A DNA stretch of 64,000 bases from an uncultured Bacteroidaceae bacterium (lineage in GTDB: Bacteria; Bacteroidota; Bacteroidia; Bacteroidales; Bacteroidaceae), in NCBI GenBank assembly GCA_905234735.1, contig CAJOJA010000004.1:41022-105021 (forward strand), read 5' to 3'. The translations under genes and the position numbers were made by a program. Under the pieces are notes generated by a model. That model made no database searches, had not been told where the DNA came from, and saw only the letters and a program-made list of their open reading frames with translations. Positions 27,759 to 36,026 of this stretch are shown in pieces; within the stretch, counting starts at the first letter, position 1, and the number at the start of each line of letters is the position of its first letter.

Positions 27759-29027
27759 TTACAGCCTACCGTCTACGATATCACGTGGCAGAATTCCCTT
27801 CACGTCATACACCAAACCGTTTTCTTTGAGCATCGATTTAATGTCGAGGCCGATGAACTCCTTGTGGGCTACGGCAAGGATGACTACGTCGAACTTACTG
27901 TCAGGCAGGGTGTTCACGATGGGGGTATTGTACTCCTTCATCACGTGCTCTGCATTGGCCCATGGGTCGTAGACGGTAATGTTTGGGGTATATCTGCTCA
28001 ACATGGAGTAGATGTCCACCACTTTCGTGTTGCGGATGTCGGGACAGTTTTCCTTGAAGGTGATGCCGAGGATGAGAATTTTGGCATCCTTCACCAATAT
28101 GCCCTTGAGATTCATCAGTTCAACGACCTGTTGACCAACATATTCACCCATCATGTCGTTCAGACGGCGTGCATTCATCATGATGCGCGGCCAGACACCG
28201 TTGGCCTGGGCCTTTTGGATGAGGTAGTATGGGTCGACGCTGATGCAGTGGCCGCCTACCAGTCCCGGAGAGAGCTTGATAAAGTTCCATTTCGATGCCG
28301 CAGCCTCGATGACGTCGTGCGTATCGATGCCCATCACGTTGAAGATACGTGCCAGCTCGTTCATGAAGGCAATGTTCACGTCGCGCTGTGAATTCTCGAT
28401 AATCTTCGAGGCCTCGGCTACCTTGATGCTTGATGCCTTGTGCGTGCCGTTCACCAAGACAGAGTTGTAGACGGCATCCACATAGTCGGCAATCTCGGGG
28501 GTAGAGCCGGAAGTCACCTTCTTGATTTTCTCCACGGTGTGCTCCTTATCGCCCGGATTGATGCGCTCGGGTGAATAGCCGGCAAAGAAGTCCTCGTTGA
28601 ACTTCATTCCGCTGACGCGCTCCACTACGGGCAGACATTCCTCTTCGGTGACACCGGGATAGACGGTACTCTCGTAGACCACTACATCGCCCTTGGAAAT
28701 CACCTTGCCCACGGTTTCGCTGGCTCCGATGAGTGGGCGCAGGTCGGGGAAGTCGTCCTCGTCCACAGGTGTGGGTACGGCAACAACATAGAAGTTGCAG
28801 TCGCGAATCTTCTCCAAGTCCGTCGTGCAGACAAACCCGTGATTGTTGATGGCATCTTGCAGGAGTTCGTCAGAAACCTCAAGTGTGGCATCGTGGCCTG
28901 TCATGAGTGCGTCGACACGTTGCTGGTTCATGTCGAAACCAACGGTGGGATACTTTGTTGAAAACAGTCGTGCCAAGGGCAGACCAACGTAACCGAGTCC
29001 GATTACACAGATTTTTGTTTCTTTCAT
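27759..29027 (-). CDS. UDP-N-acetylhexosamine 6-dehydrogenase (WbpO/TviB/WbpA type)
   Basis: 422 residues. NAD+-dependent four-electron oxidation of a UDP-N-acetylhexosamine to the uronic acid. Visible motifs: Rossmann GLGYVGLPLA, the PTPVDEDDFPDL and VVYESTVYPGVTEEECLP segments, YSPERINPGDK, the catalytic GGHCISVDPYYL with its Cys, and GITFKENCPDIRNTK. The sequence resembles TviB/WbpO more than UDP-glucose dehydrogenases. With WbpB-, WbpE- and WbpD-like genes in the same locus, it should supply UDP-GlcNAcA. It is the last gene of the polysaccharide cluster; a T-rich repeat lies just upstream (about 29036-29070). Confidence 0.9.
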   Translation of the reverse strand: MKETKICVIGLGYVGLPLARLFSTKYPTVGFDMNQQRVDALMTGHDATLEVSDELLQDAINNHGFVCTTDLEKIRDCNFYVVAVPTPVDEDDFPDLRPLIGASETVGKVISKGDVVVYESTVYPGVTEEECLPVVERVSGMKFNEDFFAGYSPERINPGDKEHTVEKIKKVTSGSTPEIADYVDAVYNSVLVNGTHKASSIKVAEASKIIENSQRDVNIAFMNELARIFNVMGIDTHDVIEAAASKWNFIKLSPGLVGGHCISVDPYYLIQKAQANGVWPRIMMNARRLNDMMGEYVGQQVVELMNLKGILVKDAKILILGITFKENCPDIRNTKVVDIYSMLSRYTPNITVYDPWANAEHVMKEYNTPIVNTLPDSKFDVVILAVAHKEFIGLDIKSMLKENGLVYDVKGILPRDIVDGRL

Positions 29028-29069
29028 TGTTTTATTATTTTCTATTTTCTATTTTCTTTTTTCTTTTTT

Positions 29070-30818
29070 TCATTCTTCTATAATCACTTTTCCATTCTCA
29101 ACCTTCCATTTGCCATTTCCCTCCATAGCCTGGATGACATCGCCAATATACTTTGCCTGTCTGCTGTTTCCGGCTTTTTGGAGGTACTTCTTGGCATCTA
29201 CCAGACGTCCAGTCATCACGCATCCGTTGGCTGCATTGAGGTTTGCATCTTCATCATCGGGGTAGGTCTCTACAGCTATGAGCAAGGCATCAAGCCAGTT
29301 GTCGGAACGCTCCTTGTAACTTGCAGCCACCTTGAACATCTCTTCCAGACTCAGGGCTTCCGGGTGTGTATAGATGAGTTTGCGGCCCTGCTCCACAGAG
29401 AATGCACGAATCTTGTACTCAATGATGTAGTCGGTATGGCGCAGACCTGGATAAACATGTTCCAAGAGCCATCGATAAGGCTCCCCACCGCCAACCTTCT
29501 TCAGCAGTTCTTCCTTGGTATCCGGGTCCATGTCTTTCCCGATAATGCGTAGCAATTCGTCCTGGTGCTGGTGTACATAGTCTGGCATTTCGGGTGTTTC
29601 GATGTAATCTTTATTGTCATACCAGAAGTCGCCCTTTACCTTTCGTGTCTTGCTGTCAATCAGGAAGCCTTTCAGGTTCTCCCAGTCCTCCGGGGTGAAT
29701 TCGGTCTGGAACAGTTGCGGACTAAAGTTGTACTTGCGTATCAGGTAGCTCTTCAGTGACTCGGTACGTCCTTTGGCCAAACGGGTATTGTTGCTGTAGG
29801 GACTTTCGGGCGAGGCATATCCGTGCAGCGTAATCCGGGTGATGCTGACCGCTTTGTCAAACATTACACTGTCAATGGATTTATGGATTCGGGTCAGTTC
29901 CTCCGGATTCTTGCGATAGTTAGGATAAATAACGGTCTCGTTGACCGGGAAATCCAGGAAGGCATGTCCCTCGATATGTCTCATTTTCGTATCTTCAGGG
30001 GCCGGTGTGGCCATCATCATTGTCGGACTTTCCTTAAGTTTGTTCAGTCGAATCACAGGTTTGACAACCTTTTTCTTTTTTGCAAGCAGGAGGGTGACTC
30101 CGACTTTCAAATTCGTGCGCCCGTCCAGTGGAGCATCATAGGCCACTCCGTTAAAGCGGTCGGTGAACAACGACTGACTTAGTTCGGCACCGATACGCCA
30201 TCTGTCGCTAAGCCTGTAGGTGGCATTTACGCCTAATCGCATGGTTGGTACCAACCGACTACTGCGCGAATAGGCATGAGTATATGACAGAGGAACCTTG
30301 TCGAATTTCCACGTATAGGCCACTCCGATGCCAGCAAAAGCCTTTACGTTGAATCTGGAGTTTTTTTTCGTCATGGCCTTCCTGCGAACGACGTCCGTCA
30401 CATCGAAGGTGGCATCACCAAACAAACTGAGACTATTCCACCCATATACATCCTTTGATTCGCATTCCTGGACATTACGGCTCTTGTTGTGGTTGATGCG
30501 CAGTGCAGCACGCCATCCCCACAAAGGAGTTATCTCACGTCCCAAGGCAAGGAATCCGCCGCCGGACCAAGGATAGCCCGAAAACTCCGTCCAGGGTAGA
30601 TTTTCGTTAGCAGACTTGTTTATACCGCCATAAAGCTGTATGTAAAAAGGATCTTTCCTTCTGTTTCTTGCATCTATGCTGTCTGCCCTATCAGTGTTGC
30701 CTGCAATTTCAGTATTGTCGGCAATTTCAGTGTTGTCGGCAACGGTTTGTGCCTGAATGAACAGGGAGCATAGCAAGAAACTCCATGTTAATATTTGTTT
30801 CATCGCAATTGTTTTCAT
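29070..30818 (-). CDS. Outer-membrane beta-barrel plus OmpA-like domain protein
   Basis: 582 residues. Signal peptide (ILTWSFLLCSLFIQAQ), a hexapeptide repeat (ADNTEI-type, residues 27-48), a beta-barrel-like part (about 55-255), then an OmpA-like segment: ITLHGYASPESPYSNNTRLAKGRTESLKSYLIRKY, which fits the peptidoglycan-binding alpha/beta fold. A helical C-terminal part (about 480-565) contains TPR-like EEMFKVAASYKERSDNWLDALLIAVETYP. The last residues MEGNGKWKVENGKVIIEE are read from an A/G-rich repeat. Similar proteins accompany fimbria or matrix components in Bacteroidales. Here it follows the LruC-type lipoprotein by 3 bp, so the two probably act together at the surface. An alternative start is the ATG at 30803. 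Confidence 0.75.
   Translation of the reverse strand: MKTIAMKQILTWSFLLCSLFIQAQTVADNTEIADNTEIAGNTDRADSIDARNRRKDPFYIQLYGGINKSANENLPWTEFSGYPWSGGGFLALGREITPLWGWRAALRINHNKSRNVQECESKDVYGWNSLSLFGDATFDVTDVVRRKAMTKKNSRFNVKAFAGIGVAYTWKFDKVPLSYTHAYSRSSRLVPTMRLGVNATYRLSDRWRIGAELSQSLFTDRFNGVAYDAPLDGRTNLKVGVTLLLAKKKKVVKPVIRLNKLKESPTMMMATPAPEDTKMRHIEGHAFLDFPVNETVIYPNYRKNPEELTRIHKSIDSVMFDKAVSITRITLHGYASPESPYSNNTRLAKGRTESLKSYLIRKYNFSPQLFQTEFTPEDWENLKGFLIDSKTRKVKGDFWYDNKDYIETPEMPDYVHQHQDELLRIIGKDMDPDTKEELLKKVGGGEPYRWLLEHVYPGLRHTDYIIEYKIRAFSVEQGRKLIYTHPEALSLEEMFKVAASYKERSDNWLDALLIAVETYPDDEDANLNAANGCVMTGRLVDAKKYLQKAGNSRQAKYIGDVIQAMEGNGKWKVENGKVIIEE
29082..29121 (-). repeat. A/G-rich repeat read as the C-terminal tail of the OmpA-like protein
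   Basis: Minus strand: GGAAATGGCAAATGGAAGG followed by GTTGAGAATGGAAAAGTG, a degenerate repeat of an AATGGAAA-like unit. It encodes GNGKWKVENGKV. Confidence 0.6.
30675..30740 (-). repeat. 18-bp tandem repeat after the signal peptide of the OmpA-like protein
   Basis: About 3.5 copies of an 18-bp unit encode ADNTEI ADNTEI AGNTDR ADSIDA. The two central copies are nearly identical at the DNA level and the outer ones have diverged. Confidence 0.75.
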
Positions 30819-30821
30819 TTA

Positions 30822-32708
30822 TCAATACGCAATAGCAGTGTTGTACTCAGGAGTCTTGTACCACTCCCATCTTCTTGAGGGATCATGGGCCCATCTTGAG
30901 AAATCATTGTATGCAGAATTAATGTGTACGCCCTCCATAGGCCATTTCCACTCGCCTGCCACAAGCAATGCTTCCGGCAACTGGCCCGGTTCGTATGCCA
31001 AAGTGATGAGGTCCGTGCAGTCTTTGCATGTGCCGCGTTGTACCTCAATGTAGAAACGTTTGGCATCGTTGGCCATCGTATAATCCTTCGGCCAAGGCAC
31101 ACAGTCAATTTGGACGAAAGGCGTGTTGGCAACAGCTTCTTTCGTGTTGATGTATGTTTGTGTCTTAGTGCCGAGCAATTCATGTATTTCGCCCAGGTTT
31201 TCGTCTCCGTCGGGACCGTCGTAGTGGAGATACATACGCGACGTGCTGCCGGCTGCCATCACTGATATGCAGCACACCTCGTTGACATAGTCCGGCTCCA
31301 GTTTAATTACGGCATCATTGAAGTCAAAGTCGGTGTCACGATAGACATCCTCGTAGGCAACAGTCCAGGGGAAGGGAGTCGTTTCATCCAGGACTTCGTT
31401 GATGTCGTCTTCAGGTTCTGGTAACTCGGGGTTAACAATGGTGGGCATGTGTATTTTTAAATCAGACACCACACCAAAGATAACGTCATTACAGTCGTGG
31501 TCACCTCCATTTACAAGGTCTTCCATTCCCATCCAATAGACCTCTTCAAAATCTTCGATGAAACTGCGATGGTATCCTCTACCGTTGCCTGCAACATTCA
31601 TGAATTCTGCGCAGAAACAAGTTCCCATGAAATCGCTTTGCTTCTCCACATAGGGATTGATTCCTTTGCTCTTCAGAAGTGTCCATTGTTCGGGCTCAGG
31701 TTGCTCATTGGCACGTAGGAAGAATCCGATACGCATTCCTACAGGTACATCTATCTTAAAAGAAATGCCTTGTAAAGCTGATATCAATAACCCATAGCGG
31801 CGATATACTTCCTGTGAATTATAGACATTATCGCCTACGCGATCCATATTATTGCACTTTGTGGCTCCGTATGTGTCAGAAAGGTCAAAGTTGGCATCAT
31901 ACCACGTGTTAGGATAGAAATCATGCCCATCTACGGCATCGTATATGCTGATTTGATATTGCACTTTGGCCAGATCGTCGATGTAGTCCCATTTGTGGGT
32001 CTCTGACAGATCTACGTAGGTAATATCTTTCCATGTGTCAGGAGAGTGATAATAATATCCTAATATACGTGATCGTTGTTCTGCTTCATAACCGTTCACC
32101 CAAGTAATGTAGAACGGGCCATTAGACTCCAACTCATAGTTGCAGTTCAACCCCAATACTTTAGCATCCGTGTTGGTTTTTGAGAAATCCATCATCTTGA
32201 AATAGTCTTCCAACTGACTTTCAGTAAATTGGTAATATTGGGCATCTCCTGCGATACTGCTGCCGCTCAGCGATGCTGCATGATTAGCACGTTTCGCCAC
32301 CTTTTTGGAGGTAGTAGTATTAAGTGTGATTACTTCCTCTGTGGCTCCATTGAGGATGATTTCCTTGTTGTAAAGTTTGTTCTTGTAGAGATAGGCCAGA
32401 TTGAGAGTATTGCCCTGACCTTGTGGGGCCGTCATTGTTACTGTTCTGCTGGACTCTACTTCCTTGTAATCGTAAAGTATAGTTCCTCCATCGCCAAAGG
32501 ACATCAGCATCAGTGTTACTGGCTTGTCGGTGGTTACGTTTATTCTCAGCGTAACGGTTGTCCGCCACCACTGAAGTGTACTAATGTTTACTCCCAGTGA
32601 GTCGGTAAACTTTTGGCTTAGACGTTCGTATTCTGATGCCTCCTCTGGGCTACAACCCAGAAACATCAGTGTGAACAAACCGACAAATGTCAAATAAAGA
32701 TGTTTCAT
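30822..32708 (-). CDS. LruC-like lipoprotein inside the polysaccharide locus
   Basis: 628 residues. The lipobox LTLMFLGC gives a lipoprotein with Cys at residue 19. A long beta-rich N-terminal region precedes two acidic segments, WMGMEDLVNGGDHDCNDVIFGV and WTVAYEDVYRDTDFDFNDAVIKL. Both have the ED...D.D.ND pattern of DUF4114/LruC proteins and suggest Ca2+ binding. It is distantly like the 713-residue LruC lipoprotein at 18393. It lies 7 bp after a glycosyltransferase gene and 3 bp before the OmpA-like gene, in line with the polysaccharide operon. A matrix or cell-surface attachment role fits but is inferred. Confidence 0.8.
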   Translation of the reverse strand: MKHLYLTFVGLFTLMFLGCSPEEASEYERLSQKFTDSLGVNISTLQWWRTTVTLRINVTTDKPVTLMLMSFGDGGTILYDYKEVESSRTVTMTAPQGQGNTLNLAYLYKNKLYNKEIILNGATEEVITLNTTTSKKVAKRANHAASLSGSSIAGDAQYYQFTESQLEDYFKMMDFSKTNTDAKVLGLNCNYELESNGPFYITWVNGYEAEQRSRILGYYYHSPDTWKDITYVDLSETHKWDYIDDLAKVQYQISIYDAVDGHDFYPNTWYDANFDLSDTYGATKCNNMDRVGDNVYNSQEVYRRYGLLISALQGISFKIDVPVGMRIGFFLRANEQPEPEQWTLLKSKGINPYVEKQSDFMGTCFCAEFMNVAGNGRGYHRSFIEDFEEVYWMGMEDLVNGGDHDCNDVIFGVVSDLKIHMPTIVNPELPEPEDDINEVLDETTPFPWTVAYEDVYRDTDFDFNDAVIKLEPDYVNEVCCISVMAAGSTSRMYLHYDGPDGDENLGEIHELLGTKTQTYINTKEAVANTPFVQIDCVPWPKDYTMANDAKRFYIEVQRGTCKDCTDLITLAYEPGQLPEALLVAGEWKWPMEGVHINSAYNDFSRWAHDPSRRWEWYKTPEYNTAIAY

Positions 32709-32715
32709 ATTGTTA

Positions 32716-33462
32716 TTATTTGTTGAATATTAAAGTATATCTTACTCTGGTGTATATTGCCATCAGTCTCTTGCGCAGGTTCTGCAGACGGTTCACTTTC
32801 CGAACCCACGAGGCCATGTAGTGGTGAATGGTTCGTGTGTTTTCCGTGACATGCATCTCTTTCCTGTAGTAGTCGTATGGGCAGAAATAATCTATAGGAT
32901 AAATCAGCAGTCCATTCACGCTGACGATACCTCCTTCAAGCACTTGTTTATGGCCGTAGTCTAAGAATTTAGTTGCGTGATGTGTGACGTTGCCGGTATT
33001 TTTTCCATTCCACCTAACAAAATGGATGTGCTCATAATAGTTTACAATCTTTCCAAAGAATGGATGACCTATATAAACACCCATGCCAAGTCCGGCGTTT
33101 ATGTTGCCATTTGGATTATCTAATGGAGTTCCTTCTTGGCACTCAAATCCCATGAATGTTCCTTTCTCGATGATATCATCCAATGGGCGAATCACTTCAA
33201 CATCCGTATCCAAATAGATGCCACCGTTATGGTATAAAATCCAGAAACGGGCGTAGTCGCTGACATGGGCAAAATCCTTTAGCTGGTATGCTTCGGCAGA
33301 ATAGGCACATTGGTTTACATTGAAGTTCTGTTCGTTCCACTCCTTAATCTCATAGTCGGGAAGAAACTTCCGCCACGATGCGATGCATCTCAATGCCAGC
33401 TTTGGCAACGGCTTGCCGCCGAACCAACAATAATGAATGGTTTTAGGAATGGGCTGTTGCAT
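32716..33462 (-). CDS. Glycosyltransferase, GT32-like (DXD sugar-binding type)
   Basis: 248 residues. The N-terminal PKTIHYCWFGGKPLPKLALRCIASWRKFLPDYEIKEWNE and the core HVSDYARFWILYHNGGIYLDTDVEV are hallmarks of GT32/TcdA-like transferases; LDTD is the metal- and nucleotide-sugar-binding DXD motif. It is cytoplasmic or membrane-associated and adds one sugar to the growing repeat unit. Its first 20 bp overlap the end of the flippase gene. Donor and acceptor sugars cannot be read from the sequence. Confidence 0.88.
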   Translation of the reverse strand: MQQPIPKTIHYCWFGGKPLPKLALRCIASWRKFLPDYEIKEWNEQNFNVNQCAYSAEAYQLKDFAHVSDYARFWILYHNGGIYLDTDVEVIRPLDDIIEKGTFMGFECQEGTPLDNPNGNINAGLGMGVYIGHPFFGKIVNYYEHIHFVRWNGKNTGNVTHHATKFLDYGHKQVLEGGIVSVNGLLIYPIDYFCPYDYYRKEMHVTENTRTIHHYMASWVRKVNRLQNLRKRLMAIYTRVRYTLIFNK

Positions 33463-34972
33463 AGGACTTCATTTTTGACAGGATGAGATGTTGCTCTTCT
33501 GATTTTAAACCTGCTACAAAACTCATGACTATCGTACTGATAACTGTAAGTGTTATTGTCAAGATAGCAAAGCCCCAACTTGAACAAGAGGCTTGTTTCA
33601 GAATACAAGGCAGTATCATCGAAAGTAGTAGCACTAAGACACAGGGTTTCACATCAGAATGAATATATTCACCAAATTTCATGCTAATCAATGGCATCGT
33701 GATATGTATCCTTGCTCCTAATGCGACGATGGCGATACAGAGGTGAACGGCATATACATGCCAGGGTAAACCTCCCAGTTTCAAGATAATATATGATAGT
33801 GGCGTAATGGCAAGAACCAGTGCTCCATTTACAAATTCGATCTTGCGGACTTTCCCCGTTGCAGCCACGGCTGTAGTCAATGGATTGGCATGTTGCTGAA
33901 CAATCAATATGATGAGTAGCAGCCTGACAAAAATCACTGCATGTTCAGGAACGTCCTTAAGCCAAAGTGATAGGATGAAAGGTGTCTCGACAATTAGAGG
34001 AAGACAAAGGATGAGTAGTATACAAAACGTGAACCGACTACTTCTGAAGATGAGTTTGTGCATCTCCTTTATTTGGCCGCTGGCGTATGTTTTTGTAATT
34101 TGCGGGTTGATGGCCATTTGGAAATTAGTGGCAAATCTGCTTACTGCGCTTTCCACCTGCACTGCAACGGCGCGTGCAGCGTTTACAACGGGACCGAAGA
34201 ACATGTTTAGAATAATGTTCAGGCCTTGTGTGCAGAATGCGTATGCCATATTCCCCCATATATTCCATCCGGCAAAGGACAGCATCTCTTGGGACAGTGA
34301 CTTATTGTATGTCCATCGATATGAGCACTCTTCGAAATGGTGTTTGCAATATATGTTATATACAGAGCGCAAGAGCAGTTTCTCTCCTGCAAACAGAATG
34401 GCATAGAGAATGAGGCGGTCGTAACTGAATACCAATAGTAGATAGACAAGAAGTAGTTTCAAAACGGCATCCAGAATGGTAATATAGGCAAAAGCCGACA
34501 TCCGTTCATGTGCTAGTATGACAGCATTGTATGGGTAGCTCATGATGTTGACTACAGCTGTGAAAATACTCAGCTGATAGCACCAGAAGGCAGCAGTCAT
34601 GCGTCCCGGAGGTATGAGCATCTTGTTATACAAGAACCATAATCCCACGGTTTCGGCAAGTGCGACAACAAGCAATGATATCAGAAAATGGATGTTCAGA
34701 CTGGTAATAAATGTCTCATTCAAGCGTTTTTTGTCTCCAGTACCTAACTCAAAAGTAAGGAAGCGTAGGGTGGAGGTGGTCATTCCATCATAGATGAAAC
34801 TTAGAAGAATGACCACCCCTCCCACGACATCATAGATACCATAGTCTTCTACCCCAAGTGTCTGTAGCACCACCCTTGAGGTGTACAGACTGATGCACAT
34901 CATGAATGCCATCCTGATGTAAAGCAGGGTAGTATTCTTCATCATGCGTGCATTACTTGGAGTATAGGACAT
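33443..34972 (-). CDS. Polysaccharide flippase (MOP superfamily, Wzx-like)
   Basis: 509 residues from the ATG at 34972; the frame runs to 35026 but that would overlap the previous stop. About 12-14 membrane helices, e.g. VVGGVVILLSFIYDGMTTSTLRFLTFELG, IHFLISLLVVALAETVGLWFLY and VNAARAVAVQVESAVSRFATNFQMAINPQITKTYASG, the last a family-typical segment. It would move lipid-linked repeat units across the inner membrane. A second, different flippase is encoded at 51754-53211. Which serves the main polymer is unclear. Confidence 0.85.
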   Translation of the reverse strand: MSYTPSNARMMKNTTLLYIRMAFMMCISLYTSRVVLQTLGVEDYGIYDVVGGVVILLSFIYDGMTTSTLRFLTFELGTGDKKRLNETFITSLNIHFLISLLVVALAETVGLWFLYNKMLIPPGRMTAAFWCYQLSIFTAVVNIMSYPYNAVILAHERMSAFAYITILDAVLKLLLVYLLLVFSYDRLILYAILFAGEKLLLRSVYNIYCKHHFEECSYRWTYNKSLSQEMLSFAGWNIWGNMAYAFCTQGLNIILNMFFGPVVNAARAVAVQVESAVSRFATNFQMAINPQITKTYASGQIKEMHKLIFRSSRFTFCILLILCLPLIVETPFILSLWLKDVPEHAVIFVRLLLIILIVQQHANPLTTAVAATGKVRKIEFVNGALVLAITPLSYIILKLGGLPWHVYAVHLCIAIVALGARIHITMPLISMKFGEYIHSDVKPCVLVLLLSMILPCILKQASCSSWGFAILTITLTVISTIVMSFVAGLKSEEQHLILSKMKSYATAHS

Positions 34973-35007
34973 ATTGAGGTATGACGTCAGATATATGAGG
35001 TAAGATG

Positions 35008-35991
35008 TTATCGCTTGTCGTCCCAACCAAAGGGGTGTGCAGCCAATGGCATCTTGGCCATGGGGTGGTAATCACCCTTCAAGCCAATGGGAGAGGCATT
35101 GCGGATGTCGCTGACGATTTCGATGCTGGGGCGTGCTTCACTGATACGGAATCCCTCACCGGCAAAGATTTTCTCGTAGCTCTTGGTATGCAGTTCGGTG
35201 AAGCCCTGGCTGAATTCGAACTCATCGCCATCGATGTTCAATGTGCGATAGGTTTTCTTTTCACCTTGAACGGCATTGGCAGGCAGACACTCTGCATTGA
35301 TGCTCAGGAAGTAACGCACACGAGCCTTCTCCAGTTCCAAGTATCCGGCCACACGGTCAAAGCTCATTACGTGTACTACGTTACGCTTCACGGGACCGAA
35401 CACCCACTGCAGCATGTCATAGAAATGTACGCCGATATTCGTAGCCACACCACCGCTCTTGCGGATGTCGCCCTTCCAGGAGATATAATACCATTTACCA
35501 CGGGAGGTGATATAAGTCAGATCCACGTCGTAAACCTTGTCTTTCGGTCCTTCATCCACTTTTTTCTTCAGTGCCGCAATGGCATCGTGTAGACGCAGTT
35601 GCAGGATGGTGTAAGCCTTATGGCCCGTTTCCTGCTCCATCTCCACCAGGTTATCGATGTTCCAAGGGTTCAGCACCAGCGGTTTCTCGCAGATGACATC
35701 AGTGCCCAAGCGTAGCCCGTAACGGATGAAGGCATCGTGGGTGTAGTTCGGCGTGCAGATGGAAGTAAAGTGCAAGGGATTGGCTTTACGCATCTGCTTC
35801 GAACAGAAACGGTCAAACTGCTCGTTCTCCGTGTAGAACATACAGTCGGGGAACGAGCTGTCGAGGCGTCCTACGCTGTCAAACTTGTCGTAAGCGACCA
35901 TCAGATTGTTACCTGTGTCAGCGATAGCTTTGATGTGGCGCGGGGCAATGTAGCCTGCAGCGCCAATAAGTGCAAAGTTTTTCTTTTCCAT
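35008..35991 (-). CDS. wbpB: UDP-N-acetylglucosaminuronate 3-dehydrogenase (WbpB/WlbA family)
   Basis: 327 residues from the ATG at 35991; the frame reaches 36012 but MEKKNFALIGAAGYIAPRH is the standard WlbA start. Gfo/Idh/MocA fold with the family-specific GAAGYIAPRHIKAI nucleotide loop, FTSICTPNYTH, the catalytic CEKPLVLNP lysine, and SGGVATNIGVHFYDMLQWVFG. It oxidises C3 of UDP-GlcNAcA to the 3-keto form with tightly bound NAD+. Family members regenerate NAD+ by reducing 2-oxoglutarate to D-2-hydroxyglutarate. It sits 35 bp after the YdiJ-type dehydrogenase gene. The aminotransferase (50090) and acetyltransferase (51245) for the next steps are in the same locus. Confidence 0.9.
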   Translation of the reverse strand: MEKKNFALIGAAGYIAPRHIKAIADTGNNLMVAYDKFDSVGRLDSSFPDCMFYTENEQFDRFCSKQMRKANPLHFTSICTPNYTHDAFIRYGLRLGTDVICEKPLVLNPWNIDNLVEMEQETGHKAYTILQLRLHDAIAALKKKVDEGPKDKVYDVDLTYITSRGKWYYISWKGDIRKSGGVATNIGVHFYDMLQWVFGPVKRNVVHVMSFDRVAGYLELEKARVRYFLSINAECLPANAVQGEKKTYRTLNIDGDEFEFSQGFTELHTKSYEKIFAGEGFRISEARPSIEIVSDIRNASPIGLKGDYHPMAKMPLAAHPFGWDDKR

Positions 35992-36026
35992 AGTTTTTCG
36001 TTTTTGTTTCATAATATTATCTTTTC

